A stretch of 64,000 nucleotides of DNA, taken from Meandrina meandrites. Its lineage: Eukaryota; Cnidaria; Anthozoa; Scleractinia; Meandrinidae. Position 1 is the stretch's first letter. The number at the start of each line of letters is the position of its first letter. Made by a program: the position numbers and the translations under genes. Shown piece after piece: positions 12,001 to 23,389 of the stretch. Below the pieces are notes generated by a model. It worked only from the letters and a program-made list of their open reading frames with translations, made no database searches and was not told the DNA's origin. The DNA is taken from contig OY855912.1 of assembly GCA_963693305.1 (NCBI GenBank), positions 7,727,501 through 7,791,500 on the forward strand, written 5' to 3'.

Positions 12001-15000
12001 AATGGAGGCTGGTGGATGAAATTCAGAACCTACCCCCAGGAATGAAACAAAGGTACCGGTGCCATTGATTGTTAAATTATTTTTTGTTGTTGTTGGTTGG
12101 TCAATTTGATCACTAGTTTTGTTGTTCTATAGGGGGCAGCTCTCCTTGTGGGATGCTCCCATGTATGGGTTACATGAGTATGTGCCGCTATGTGCCGCTG
12201 TGAAGGGTATAGGCTTTCCAAGCAGTTAAGTCTGTGATCTGAGAGTTTTGGACAGAATAGGGTATAATTTACCAAGAAACTGACTAGTGTATAAAAAAGT
12301 CAGTCTAGAATAGCAGTTGAAACTCAGAAACAAGACTTAGAGCTCCACACCCAGGACTTTGCGTAAATGGAATTACCAATCCAGGGTTAGGGTAGGAGAT
12401 TTTTGGTGTCTTGTCTAGAATAGGGTTACAAAATGAAGCTGAACTTGGTCTGGAATAGGGTAAGGGTTTCAGAGTCCCAGTGGCACATCCCCTTATTTTT
12501 TCGGAAATAACACTGTTTCTTTGAAGTGCCGGAATTTTCTTCACAGAATTCATCATTCATAGTCAAGCGGGCCCCCACCTTAGCTGAAGGTCTGGATCTG
12601 CCACCGACATGTTGGCCTGGTCATTTGGAGTCTCTGCATGCACTCTAGCTCTTATTCCAATCTTTTTTTGTTGACTGTGTCGTTAACAGATATGCAAAGG
12701 AAATATCAGAAAAATCTTTTCAGCTGTTGGGATTAATAAAAAAAGTTTCACTGTTGTTTAAAAAGCTTCACAAAGGTAAGATTTACAAAATATTGGTGTT
12801 TTTAATCCCCGGGGGAGGGGTCACTTCTATGTAGAAGTGACAGGTTGATCATTGGTAATTTTGAAAGAAACTCCCTAGGGGACCCCATATCTGTATCTAT
12901 GTTAATTAAGTTGAAACAGCACCTCAGTTGAGTTTTTATTTTTTCCAAGAATTCAAATCCACCACACAATTTGCCCAAACACCTGTCGCATTCATTGCTT
13001 TCATACAGTTTCAAATCAGTTCTCACTCACTTGCACAACACATGGCATTCACTCGTGTAGCATGTGAAACTACTCAAATTTTTAAATCGAAAAGTCAACC
13101 CAAGCTTATGCTCTATTCAGCATAGCTACATAAGCTTCACAAGTGAACAAGTTGAAATTTCATTGTTCAGTCCTCAACATTTCATTGGCTGAAGTAAACA
13201 AATGTTTGATTCCATTGTTCCTGTTCTACTTTGTGATTGGTTAACTTTATCTGGGTGACCCTGGTAATGAAAGGTGGAACCTTTGTACCAAAAAGGTAGC
13301 ACCCCATCACATTTAGATGGGACTTCTCTCTCTGTCCACCTCAAGGATGCCTCTCTTCACCATCTCTGAAGAAAATTAATAACTGGTACATTTCTTCTTT
13401 TTTGGGGGGAGGGGAGAGTGCTGTCTTCTATTTTTTTTGGGGGGGAGGGGGATGGGTGCATGGCATTGCCTCTTGGACACTGAAAACAAGAACATTATAA
13501 AATGAGTTTAAATGATTGTACTCAACACTTAGAGTTGGTCTCTCAGTGCAAGGGAAATCGACATTTTCAGCTGGTTTGATATTGATGTAATTTGTCTTAT
13601 CTACAGGTGGGAAATACATGAAAGATATCACTATGGATGTCTACCTCAAGGTTGGATCATTTTATTGTCTAAAATGCATTATATTTAATGTTCACATATG
13701 TACATGTTCATGCATGTAATAAACCACATGGTATAAGAAAGAAAGAGATTAGCCAAGTTTACACTGTCATGCAGCTAAACGCCCAGAGTGTTTGCAGAGA
13801 GCTATGTAGCTGTAGCCCTTTGAACGTATTGCAATATTGCAGCCCTAAGTTGTATGATTCTCGCCATAGTTTTGACCCTTTATTGATGGAAATCGCATCT
13901 CCAAGAATTATCAGTGAACAGCATGACACATCCTTACCATAATTATTAGCAATGTATGAGCATGAACCACTCTCACCCAGGTGTAGGGGAGTAGCAAAAC
14001 TCCTGCCTAGCTCAGTGCTTTGTGCTACAGACACTGGGATAAGCTCTTACTAACAGCATGGGCCACTTTAGCCTGGTTCGAGGCATTTGGTAGCTCATCA
14101 TCATCATCATCATCACCATGATTTATTTGCCACAAGAAAAGCAAGGATAGCTATTTACAATTTATGCAGAAGTAAGGCAAGGAGACCTCCAAGAAACCAC
14201 CGGGCTTATAGGGGAGGCCACCTCAGTTACAGTTGGGCAGCAGTAGATGACATGTAGTGCAAAGAATGGTGAGCATAGAAGAGGCCAGGGGAACCCTTTT
14301 TTAACAGCCATATTTTTTGCGAACGCGCTCGAGTGGTCTTCGAATCGAGAGGTCTGGAGCCAATGTCAAAACGCGTCCTCATTGGGATACGCGAATGTTC
14401 AGTGATTTTAGAGGAAAAACGACTTTTTTGCAGTCTTTTTTTAACTTGCTGTTCTTTGCACTGCTTCTAAACTAACTGAACACCTGGAGCAAGCTAGGGC
14501 CACTTCAGAACTTAATTACAGTGAAACGAACTCAACCGGGGCCACCCAACGTTTTTTTATCCAATCACAAGACCAGTTTAGAACAAAAGAATTGGGCTTC
14601 CTTCATCAGCAGACCAATCACAGTAAGGTCAGTAAGGGGCAAATTTAACTGCTGATGAACGAACTCCAATTCTTTTGTTCTGAGCTTATCTTTTGATTGG
14701 CTAAACAACATTGGGTGGCCCCTGTTGAGTTCGCTTCACTGTAATAACCTACAATAGAGTAGCAGTCTATTAACGGTGGAGCATCTTTACTCAGATTAGT
14801 AACTATGTATGGAAACTGGAGCTCAGAACACTTTTCAACTCTTTATAACCTCTTTCTGGACAGGATGTGAAAACAAAACCTTCCCTTTCTCCACCAGAAC
14901 AGTATGTGGAGATTGGTCTTTGGAGACAGGTTATGCAGATAAATCAACAGATTTGTCGCACAATGGAGGAACTGGAAAAGATGGAAGAAGATAGTCCAGA

Positions 15001-17454
15001 CGACTCTGAGGTATGTAAACATGTACATTCAACTTATCTTTTCCAGGAAACTAACATCAGAAGTACTTTACAGCAGAGGGGAAAAGAAATGGAGAATGAA
15101 GGAATAAAGAACAATATTAGAATAAGAATTATTCAGCTTTATAGCAAACTGGACTGAATACCGGTTCATGTGGTTTTGGGAAAGACACAAATTTCTTTTC
15201 TAGTTCCTAATAACAAAATAAACTTGAAGAAAAAGATATTAGTTAAAAAAAAGTCATGAATCTTTTGTCACATTTTTGTTTAGTTGAGACATTCAAGAAA
15301 CCTTTTTCTCTAGCGTCACATTTTTCAGCTTCAAGGGTTGATATATATATTACTCTCATTTTCTGCATTTTGAGATTGTCAAACGCTTGCTCGATTTTTC
15401 TCTTGAGATATCCACGCACGAAGTTCACGCGCGAGCGAGCAGAAAATCGCATTCGCCACAGTTCACCAACTATATTTTTCCCACTCGTTCCAAGTACTTT
15501 CTGAGCACCGCGTTTCGCCCAGCGAACTCACGATAAACCGTGAACTGCTTTGCAATTTTGGTCATAAATAGTAACTGTTCGGTTCCAAATTTAAACGTTA
15601 ACGGAGTTTAAAACGTTTTAACTAACCATTCATTGACCTGTTATCCATTTTTTTACAGGAAAACGGCTCAAAAAAATCAACAGAAAATAAAGAAGTATAC
15701 GAAAGTAAGGTCAGTAATAGAAATAAATTCTTGTTTTTGTGACACGCTCTAAACATCTTTCGGTGCTCATGATATTTCTTTACATACAGAGGTAGAGTCA
15801 ATATAAATTGTCGGCCTAAAGCGTTTTAGTTATTACGCCGCGAAACACTGGAACGCACTTCCTGAGAACATACATGTACGGAGCTTAGTTGGAACTGAGG
15901 ACCTTATCCGCAAGGTTCGAGGTTTAACGTTTTAAATTGTAAGTTTCCAGGACTTTTTACCGCGATGTCAGTCAATTAAGGAAGTTTTATTTTTTATATA
16001 ATAAATTATTCAATCATAGTTAATATTAAATATTGTTTTTACAGTAGTTAGCCTTTTCTTTTTTTATATTTTAATTAATTTAGATTTTAGGTTTAACTCG
16101 TGGAATATCAGATTCTGTAAACTAGCCGTATAGCTAAGCATATTTCACGTTAATAAAGTATCTACCTATCTATCTTGGACCAAGTGAACTGTACGTAATA
16201 AGGAGGTGTCCGCATTATAGAGGCGTGACCAGGCGTGACCAGGCGTGACCAGGCGTCCGTAAGGACTGCTTCGACTCTACGGGGCCGTACCTAGCAAGAG
16301 GCCAGACGAGGCACTTGCCTCGTCTTGATTTTAGCCCTAAAAATTAAAAACGAAATACGTTTAGTCAGGAAAATAATCCCCAGTTGAACAGATTTATTTT
16401 TTGAAGAAATACCGTATGAAAAATTCTGAAATGGCGTTTCTGAGCTTCTTGATTTAAAACATTTCTGGGGACCCCCCTAGGGGCTCGCGCTTTCGGCGAT
16501 GGCAGATCTTGCCTCGTCTGTAGCAAGGCTACGACCCTGTTGTATTTACTGCAGGCATCTATTGTTACTTAATTATTATCTGCTTAATAATACCGCCTGA
16601 TACTTAGCCGACAAGACCGTAGGCCGAGTTGGCTAAAATCAGGTGATATTCCGCAAGATTGAACAGGATGATTGTTTTATTATTCAACAAATTGTCAACG
16701 AAACGTTTTTTGTAGCGAGAAAAACTGTGGTTGTGCAGCGCTTTGCAAGGTTTTGGATGAATCTTGGCAACCTACGTATATCGCAAGATATCTGTTATGT
16801 AAGGATGACGGATAACAAATTATGGGCTTTCTGACCATATATGGGCATCGCGCGAGTTTGTTAAATAACAAATGTAATTGTACCGAGCTTTATTCTGGCA
16901 AAATCTCCGCCTAATTTCAGGTTACGAATTGTGCTCGGCCGATTGGTCCTAAACCATTCCTTTCTCTTTTACAGACAGAAAATAGAGCGGGTTCTTTCCG
17001 TGACTTTTACATGGAGATGGTAACGTCTAATTTTGGAGATGACTTAGATCACCTTCGACAGGTTTGTTCCTTGTTTATTTATTTGTTTTGTTTGTTTGTT
17101 TTTTTTCCAGTGCATATGTATTCAATCAACCACATTCTTTCAAGGTCTGCACTCTTTAACACCAAAGAAATGACTTCAGTGTCAAAATTCACTAGTTAAC
17201 GATAAATGTGAAGTAGTAGTGAATGGTTGTTTGCTGTCGTTTTCGCCGATTTTCAAATGTCCTTGATTTAGAAAGATCTGAACCACAGACCACTCTCGAC
17301 ATCTTACTAACTTGACACCTCTTTTAATTTTTTTTTTTGCCAGGATGGAAGTTTAGACTCGGGAAAAGTTGAAATGCTGATAAACTGTTTGGAAACTGGA
17401 AAGAACATTTGGTCGGACTTGGAAAAAACGTTGCTTCAGTCCACTGAAACATGA
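9020..17454 (+). CDS. Small charged helical protein with Rsa3-like C-terminus (tentative), 7 exons
   Basis: Exons: 9020 (or 9032)-9333, 12690-12775, 13607-13650, 14864-15010, 15659-15709, 16975-17061 and 17344-17454. Every junction is GT-AG and every phase agrees. From the ATG at 9032 the product is 275 residues. The N-terminus is Lys-rich (GKELKKRKQKDLDHK); the middle is helical and acidic (MEELEKMEEDSPDDSE). The C-terminus, FYMEMVTSNFGDDLDHLRQ followed by VEMLINCLETG, resembles the Rsa3 ribosome-assembly domain (a DDLDxLR motif, then a helix ending in a LxxG turn). If that is right, the protein acts in nucleolar 60S assembly, and the basic N-terminus fits. Oddity: exon 1 contains a hydrophobic run (SLSLLLLIYCCL) that would be a membrane segment. 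A phase-compatible short intron (donor at 9135 or 9063, acceptor ending 9245) would remove it. Gene structure is well supported; function is inference. Confidence 0.75.
9864..10648. mobile_element. Mutator-like MITE with ~100-bp TIRs and 10-bp target duplication
   Basis: The inverted ends start GGTGTGGACAAAACATGG and continue for about 90-105 bp to CCGGTGGTCAGAT. The arms contain direct copies of a 14-bp CCTACC(C/A)TATGGC-type unit; the left arm has one more unit than the right. Direct repeats AATCCATTAC flank it at 9854-9863 and 10650-10659. A 9-11-bp duplication with long TIRs is typical of Mutator-like elements. The 785-bp body has no transposase. It sits in intron 1 of the Rsa3-like gene, inside older A-rich repeat sequence. 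Confidence 0.85.
14095..14115. repeat. (TCA)7 microsatellite
   Basis: Seven perfect TCA units in an intron of the Rsa3-like gene. Confidence 0.8.
14519..14741. mobile_element. Mariner/pogo-like MITE with TA target duplication
   Basis: The ends are CAGTGAAACGAACTCAAC and its near-complement GTTGAGTTCGCTTCACTG, flanked by TA on both sides (14517-14518 and 14742-14743). Internal inverted segments (GAACAAAAGAATTGG / CCAATTCTTTTGTTC) make the 223-bp element strongly self-complementary. It is intronic. Confidence 0.8.
15800..16175 (+). mobile_element. 3' tail of a non-LTR retrotransposon (LINE)
   Basis: Plus-strand codons from about 15821 read FSYYAAKHWNALPENI and stop near 15930. This matches the usual last residues of LINE ORF2 proteins (Y-A-x-x-x-WNxLP). 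An AT-rich 3' region ends in TATCTACCTATCTATC. The copy is 5'-truncated and lies in intron 5 of the Rsa3-like gene. Confidence 0.65.
16221..16256. repeat. 10-bp tandem repeat, 3.6 copies
   Basis: AGGCGTGACC repeats three times and then partly. It is a short perfect minisatellite in intron 5 of the Rsa3-like gene. Confidence 0.9.
16277..16545. mobile_element. Possible degraded hAT-type element
   Basis: A left end near GGGGCCGTACCTAGCAAG and a right end near CTTGCTACAGACGAGG (read as reverse complement) share an inverted block with ACGAGGCA. The ends are diverged and no target duplication was found, so this is a weak call. Confidence 0.3.
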
Positions 17455-18404
17455 CCAGTTTAGCAGCAGATTGTATCGAGATTGTAGGTTTTCAGCTAAA
17501 ATTGACGGGATGAGACTGTACGCGACTGACCATCTCAGCTAAAAAACGCAAACTACACCGGTCAACAGTGCAGCCTTTTTTGGCTATTGGCCTCATTACT
17601 GGAACAATTTAAGACTATTGACAGCCCTCTATTTTTTTTCGTATTCGTCTGATCTTTAAACGCGGGGAAAGATTGGCGAGAGAACCGGACGCCAGCGCAA
17701 AACGAGAGGCTTTGCACTGGTGCTCGCTATTTCTCTCGCGCGCGTTCTTTTGCGTTGAAAAATAGAGTCTGTGAACACACTTTTGGCACAAGATACAATC
17801 CTGGCCTTACTGTAATACCTTCAGTTTATACGCCAGTACAAAATACTGCATGTACACGACCTCCGCTAACGCAAATCGGACGTAAGTCGACACCTAGAAA
17901 TGGTCCCGCGCATACACAAACACTACGTTTTTAACCTCCCGTAAACGGATACTCTCCCGAGTGGACACTTAAATGGTCGCGCGCACATACAAACTCTACA
18001 TTTTTAACCTCGCATAAGCGGGTACTCGTCTGAAGTGGACACTTGCTGGTCGTAAGTGTCAATGGCGTACAAAATAACAGAACTCTGTTCAAGAAGGGTA
18101 CAAATCTAACGTAACTGAAATATGAGTGAACATTTTTTTCCACTTTATTAATTCTATGAACCTAATCGACAAGCTACGTAGCAAGAGCTTCATTCCAATA
18201 GTTATGTTACAAACTGTTGCATTCAAAAGCTCAGATTCTCATTTTGAATTTATATTAAACTCTTTTGAAACGAACTATATTAATCAAATTTCATTAATGA
18301 ACTCCGTACTTTACTGTTGAGTAGAACACTTGGTTTGGCCGTGGGTAACTTTTCAAACCTTTCCAAACACTCGACTGCAATGAGACTTCAACTAAAAACT
18401 AAAC
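17455..18404. other. Intergenic stretch between the Rsa3-like gene and the BTB array
   Basis: No gene is seen. It contains the 3' end region of the Rsa3-like gene and a 73-bp tandem repeat at 17870-18060, then AT-rich unique sequence. Confidence 0.6.
17870..18060. repeat. 73-bp tandem repeat, about 2.5 copies
   Basis: The blocks TTTTTAACCTC and TGGTC(C/G)CGCG recur 73 bp apart (for example 17901 and 17974), each with a GGACAC... segment between. Units differ at several positions, so the array is not recent. Confidence 0.6.
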
Positions 18405-19015
18405 CTGGAAACTTTCCGGCTTTTTCAGTGTTTCCATTTAACATGTTTAAGGACTCAACAGTTGCCGGTCTTGTATTCCGCACCATGACCTAAGAGCCTT
18501 GATAAGCGACACTAACTTGCATACCTTATTTTCCTGCAAACACACTGGACAATTAAACAATACATGAAAGCCGTAATATCCATTACTGTTGTCGTCTTCT
18601 GAAGTGTAGACTCTTTATTGTTTTACAGAAAAAAAATCGTTTGCAGTAACAATGTACTAGCAACCTTCAGAGCCAAAATGCTGAACTGCCACATTATTCT
18701 ACAGGCTTGTTGACAGTAAAATGAATGCAGTTAGGAAATTTAGTGGGGTAACCCCACCCATCGTAGTCTCTTACATCCAAAAGAAACCTCGCAAATCTAA
18801 CATATCTATGTAAAACCTGAACTCTTGGAACTTCTATGAATGGTAAAAATAGGTTAAAAATCATTATAGTATTTTATCATGTAGACTTGTGTAAGATTGG
18901 ATTACAGCAAACGCAAACTCCTTCTGTGACATTAAAGGAAACCTTATCTCGTACACGATCACCTCTCAAGAATTCGTCATCTCTTCACATTGCCATCAGG
19001 AGTTGCTGCAAAAGA
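18405..19015 (-). pseudogene. Decayed BTB-BACK-PHR gene fragment (PHR plus part of BACK)
   Basis: The minus strand matches the neighbouring gene at 19028-20356 from its C-terminus back to the BACK segment QGITPDG, with many substitutions, indels and stops. GYYGF and LVSLIK of the PHR domain are still readable near 18500-18570. Homology ends abruptly at about 19010, after CATCAGGAGTTGC on the plus strand. The BTB half is missing and the fragment abuts the 3' end of the intact gene. It is the most decayed member of the array. Confidence 0.8.
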
Positions 19016-19027
19016 ACTAGCTCCAAA

Positions 19028-20356
19028 TTAATAGACCAAACTGAAAACAAAAGCGGGAAACTGCCCTCTGGAATCATTAGTCCCATTAGAGTTAGCGGGC
19101 AAACTTCGGAAGACAAATTTTATTCCTTCGCAATCAACATACTTTTGTCCCCCTTCGCCGTAGCATGACGAAGGACCCTTGATAAGTGACACTAATTCAT
19201 ACTCTCTTTTTTCCACTAAACTAACTGGATGATTAAATAAGACATCGAAGCCATAATATCCACAAGTCTCGTCCTTTACCGAAGCATACGATCCTGATTG
19301 TTTTACGAGGGAAGAGCCATCTGTTTTATCTTTAAGTTCAGTGGAAACCATGTACTCGCCACCTTTGGACCCAAAATGCTGGACTCCGTGTAACTTGATG
19401 GGCTTGTTGACAGCGACAAGAATACGGTCAGCTGAGGGGCTCGAATAACCCCACGAATTACTTCCCGGAATCTTTGCAAATCTACAGCATCTTTGAATGG
19501 GCACCATCCTTGGGGCTACTGCAAATGGTAATGTAGATGTTAAAACATCACTGTAGTGTTTCATCATGTCACTTATCTCTTTGAACGTTAGAATGTTACA
19601 ATCAAATACAGAAGAGACAAACTCCTTCTGTGACATCAACGGAAACCTTATCGCTTTCACGATTTCCTCTCCAAGAATTCCTCTCTTCACATCGCCATCA
19701 GGAGTTATCCCTTGCCTTTCACTTTCTTTTGTGGCCCAGCTATCAACAGCTTTAAACAATTCCACTTCCTTTATGTTCAAAACTTCCCTTTTCACAACAG
19801 ACTTGACAAGGGATCGCTCAAGTGTGGCAAATTCATCTGACGTCACAGCTTCTTCCGTTTGCTTGTCGATCACTTTCCAGCATCGATCTTCCAAATCTTT
19901 GTTTCCAAATTTCTGAGCGTGCGGCAGAATACAAAACACATTTGATGCTTTCAAATTGTCTCGCAGATATTCGTTACATTTCCCAGCGAGTGAAGGCACT
20001 ATATATTTGTTCGCCAAATACAGCAGTTGCATCGCATTACCTCCGCTCAAATTCACTTCGTCGCTGTACAAGAAACGAAACAATTCCAACAGACTCTCGT
20101 ACTCGCAGTCAGGCAATTCAATAGAGTCTGTAGTCTCCGCCATTTGACCATAGAACATAGCAAAGAACACAGGACTGCTGATTGCAAGCACAAACCTGTG
20201 AGCTGGGATCACCTTACTTTCACTTTCGCCAGTCGACACTGCATGCACTGGAACAACAAATTTCACATCGCTCAATAACTCGTTGTTAAAAATAAACGCG
20301 GTTCTCTCTACGATAGATGATCGTTTCGTCTGCCAATTCTCTTCAACATCAGCCAT
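19028..20356 (-). CDS. BTB-BACK-PHR protein, copy A (BTBD1/2/3/6-like), intact
   Basis: A single exon of 442 residues, the same length as copies B and D when each starts at its M-A-x-V-E-E-N-W start. Domains in order: BTB/POZ about 20-130 (FNNELLSDVKFVV, PAHRFVLAISSPVFFAMFYG, YSDEVNL), BACK about 135-245 (LEDRCWKVI, LNIKEVELFKAVDSWA) and PHR about 295-435 (PIKLHGVQHFG, YYGFDVLF, ELVSLIKGPSS). In the BTBD1/2/3/6 family the BTB and BACK parts bind CUL3 and the PHR beta-sandwich recruits substrates for ubiquitination; that role is inferred here. It differs from B-F by VHAVSTGE in the BTB loop and by its C-terminus (FVFSLVY). Its 3' side runs straight into a decayed copy, so it may lack its original 3' flank. 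Confidence 0.93.
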   Translation of the reverse strand: MADVEENWQTKRSSIVERTAFIFNNELLSDVKFVVPVHAVSTGESESKVIPAHRFVLAISSPVFFAMFYGQMAETTDSIELPDCEYESLLELFRFLYSDEVNLSGGNAMQLLYLANKYIVPSLAGKCNEYLRDNLKASNVFCILPHAQKFGNKDLEDRCWKVIDKQTEEAVTSDEFATLERSLVKSVVKREVLNIKEVELFKAVDSWATKESERQGITPDGDVKRGILGEEIVKAIRFPLMSQKEFVSSVFDCNILTFKEISDMMKHYSDVLTSTLPFAVAPRMVPIQRCCRFAKIPGSNSWGYSSPSADRILVAVNKPIKLHGVQHFGSKGGEYMVSTELKDKTDGSSLVKQSGSYASVKDETCGYYGFDVLFNHPVSLVEKREYELVSLIKGPSSCYGEGGQKYVDCEGIKFVFRSLPANSNGTNDSRGQFPAFVFSLVY

Positions 20357-22060
20357 CGTTGCCCTCTTGGTCTCTTCGCAGCCTTTTTCGATGCAGGAAC
20401 TGCTGGAATGTTACGATCGAAGAGGCTATACTTGTCTCGAAACGAAAGAGGAAATGCTAACGCTACCTACCGCTGAACAAGTGATTGTCGAATGTGTCAC
20501 AAAACGGCGTGACCTGTTTCTGGTCTGAGGCGCATTCGATCGATAGCTCATGATCACGATGGGAAAAACTCGCTCAGACTGATTCACGCATTTCAACTAG
20601 GCGGAATATCTGACAATAACCTTGCTGCAAAATGGATCAGTGTAGTTTCAGGTACTTCCTAATTATTGCATCAGTCAGTGTTGATGAGTTATTATTCAGC
20701 CGGCGTGTAAAAAAATCCCCTCAATAAAGAATTTCATTTTGGCACGCTTGAAACGCAATACCTAAGTTATAAGTTTTTCTGTAAAGTTTTGCGAAAATTC
20801 GGGAGCTGTATTTCGCAAGTGTTTATTTTCACGAATTGTAGACAAAAAGTTCACCGAATTGTATTCAATGTACTGGAACGCACACTCGAGCCCGCGCCAA
20901 AATAGCACTTTACCCATTCATGATTGGTTTAGAGACTGTTCGAAGCACGCCATCTAATTTGCTGTTTTTCCTCTTATATTAGTTATATTCAGTTAAAAAT
21001 CGCACGAATATTTTTGTTACCACAGGGATGCCATTTGCCTAGTCGTTACCACGACCCCGTTTCACCTCAAGAGTCTTTTGTTTGGAATTTCTAAAAATTT
21101 CTTGGTGAAAACACAATGGAAGTGTGCGGGTCCATCACGCTATTTTCAGCCTGGCCAATCCAATCGGCTCTACACACGTCAACTTGCACAGGCAGCGGAA
21201 CGTTGTGAAACGTTGGTGGCTGAGAGTTGGGGCGGGGAGGCGGCTCATCGTACACCAAGCCAAGCGCATTTCCCCTTCTCAAATTTCCATGCAAGATGTC
21301 CTTTACTGAAACGTTTTAGACTCCCTTGTGAAACGTCATCGCTTCTGCATGCATTGCTTGCCGTCTATTTATAAACACTCTACAGAGAGATACAGTTTGT
21401 GAAGTCACACAACTGATTTTGTGGCAGTCCTTTTCCTAATTTTATTACAAGATTCAAGCAAAAATTAAAGACATTTAAGGGCCGGAACAGCTCAAGGTTA
21501 AATATGCCTCAGCTGTGACATGAAGTCTACCTAAGGAGCCAGAGTACTGAAACATCAGGGGACAATAGCGAGGAGAATTTGGATGTTGACCTTTAAACTA
21601 AAAGCTTTCCCATTGCAACACACTATTCAGCTATTGTTTATCCGCAGTTTACACGATTTGTTTCATAACAATATCCCACCCTTGCATTATATATTAGCCG
21701 GGTGTGAATATAAAACGTGTTCTTGATCGGTAAGTAGAGCGTTTGCGTAATAATCAATTTCTAACAAAGTTTCGACGTCTTTGCAAAATTATTCTAAACT
21801 TAACGTGAATTAACACATACAAAAAATTCTATTATCTATCACAATGTTCTGTTTTTATTATAAATGTGAAAAGATAAGTCATCTTCTATGGATCGTGTTC
21901 GGTATGTACGCTCTCATCCATTTTCTTTCAAGGGTCGGAAACGAAATTAATATACGTTGCACACAAGTAGACAACATAGAACTGATCAAAATGGAGCTCT
22001 ACATACACAAATGAGATATCAATAGAGTGTTCAACTTTCTCAGAGTTACAATTAAGATCT
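20357..22060. other. 5' flank of copy A and 3' flank of copy B
   Basis: No gene. The right-hand side of each BTB copy repeats the same blocks: GTCACAAAACGGCGTGACCT about 140 bp upstream of the start, TTTGCTGTTTTTCCT, GGGATGCCATTTGCCTAGTC (here about 21027) and a CTATTTATAAACACT block (about 21364). From about 21470 the 3' flank of copy B begins (GGGCCGGAACAGCTCAAGG). A minus-strand AATAAA at 21854-21859 lies about 200 bp past the B stop codon. Confidence 0.7.
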
Positions 22061-23389
22061 TTAGCTGAACAGGAAGGCTGGAAACTGGCCCATTCTTTCT
22101 GAGGTTCCATTATTTTTACCCCGCCAAGTACGGAAGGTGAATAGTATTCCTTGGCACTCTACAAATGTTTGTCCTTCCTTCCCATACCATGATGAAGGAC
22201 CCTTGATAAGGGACACCAACTGGTACTCTTTATTTTCCACCAAACAAACTGGACGATCAAACTGTACATCAAAGCCGTAATAAGAACCAGTCTTGTCTTT
22301 AACTGAGGCGTAGGATCCTGATTGTTTTACCAGAGAAGAGTCGCCTGTGGTATTTTTAACTTCTGTGGAAACCGTGTACTCGGCACCTTCAAAACCAAAA
22401 TGCTGAACTCCGTGTAACATGATGGGCTTGTTAACAGTAAAATTAATACGGTCAACGTCAGCCTCGTAACGGGAATAATCCCAGCAATTACCGCATGCAC
22501 CTGCCGGAAGAAACTTTATAAACCTGGAACATCGACGGATGATAATCCTTGGAGTTTGCTTGTATGGTAAAGGTGATGTTAAAACACCATTGTAGTGTTT
22601 CATCATGTCACTTAATTCTTGAAAAGAAAGAATGTAAGAATCAAAGACAACAGAGGTAAATTCCTTTTGCGACATCAATGGAAACCTTATCGCTTTCAAG
22701 ATTTCCTCTCCAAGAATTCGTCTCTTCGCAGCGCCATCAGGAGTTAGTCCTTGCCTTTCACTTTCTTTTGTGGCCCAGCGATCAACAGCTTTAAACAGTT
22801 CCACTTCCTTCACATTCAACCCTTCTCTTTTCACAACAGACTCGACAAGGGATCGCTCAAGTGTGGCAAATTCATCTGACGTCACAGCTTCTTCTGTCTG
22901 CTTCTCAATCACTTCCCAGCATCGATCTTCTAAATCTTTATCTTCAAATTTTTGAGCGGGTGGCAGAATACAAAATACATTTGATGCTTTCAAATTGTCT
23001 CGGAGATATTTGGTACACTTCCCAGCGAGTGAAGGTACCATATATTTCTTCGCCAAGTACAGAACTTGCATCACATTACTTCCGCTTAAATTCACTTCGT
23101 CACTGTAAAAGTAACGAAACAACTCTAACAAACTCTCGTAATCACAGTCGGGCAGTTCAACAGAGTCTGTAGTCTCCGCCATTTGACCATAGAACATGGC
23201 AATGAACACAGGACTGCTGATTGCAAGCACAAACTTGTGAGCTGGGATCACCTTCTTACTTTCACTTTCGCCAATCGACACTTGAACGACAAATTTCACA
23301 TCGCTCAATAACTCGTTGTTAAAAATAAACGTGGTTCTCTCTACGATAGTTGATCGTTTCGTCTGCCAATTCTCTTCAACAACAGCCAT
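22061..23389 (-). CDS. BTB-BACK-PHR protein, copy B, intact
   Basis: A single exon of 442 residues. I chose the ATG at 23389 (MAVVEENWQTKR) because it aligns with the start of copy A; the frame is open 11 codons further upstream. BTB, BACK and PHR are all complete. It is about 98% identical to copy D, differing mostly within residues 25-110. BTB-loop variants include VVQVSIGE and VFIAMFYG where the other copies have VVPVSIGE and VFFAMFYG. Likely a CUL3 adaptor, as for copy A. A minus-strand AATAAA lies about 200 bp downstream. Confidence 0.92.
   Translation of the reverse strand: MAVVEENWQTKRSTIVERTTFIFNNELLSDVKFVVQVSIGESESKKVIPAHKFVLAISSPVFIAMFYGQMAETTDSVELPDCDYESLLELFRYFYSDEVNLSGSNVMQVLYLAKKYMVPSLAGKCTKYLRDNLKASNVFCILPPAQKFEDKDLEDRCWEVIEKQTEEAVTSDEFATLERSLVESVVKREGLNVKEVELFKAVDRWATKESERQGLTPDGAAKRRILGEEILKAIRFPLMSQKEFTSVVFDSYILSFQELSDMMKHYNGVLTSPLPYKQTPRIIIRRCSRFIKFLPAGACGNCWDYSRYEADVDRINFTVNKPIMLHGVQHFGFEGAEYTVSTEVKNTTGDSSLVKQSGSYASVKDKTGSYYGFDVQFDRPVCLVENKEYQLVSLIKGPSSWYGKEGQTFVECQGILFTFRTWRGKNNGTSERMGQFPAFLFS

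Noticed and set aside
17640..17770. GC-rich inverted segments near GCGAGAGAACC / TTCTCTCGCGCG
   Set aside because: Arms are short and imperfect and no element ends were found.
19566..20278. Plus-strand frames antisense to BTB copy A (and similar ones over B-G)
   Set aside because: They are shadows of the conserved minus-strand coding sequence and recur only because the paralogues are similar.
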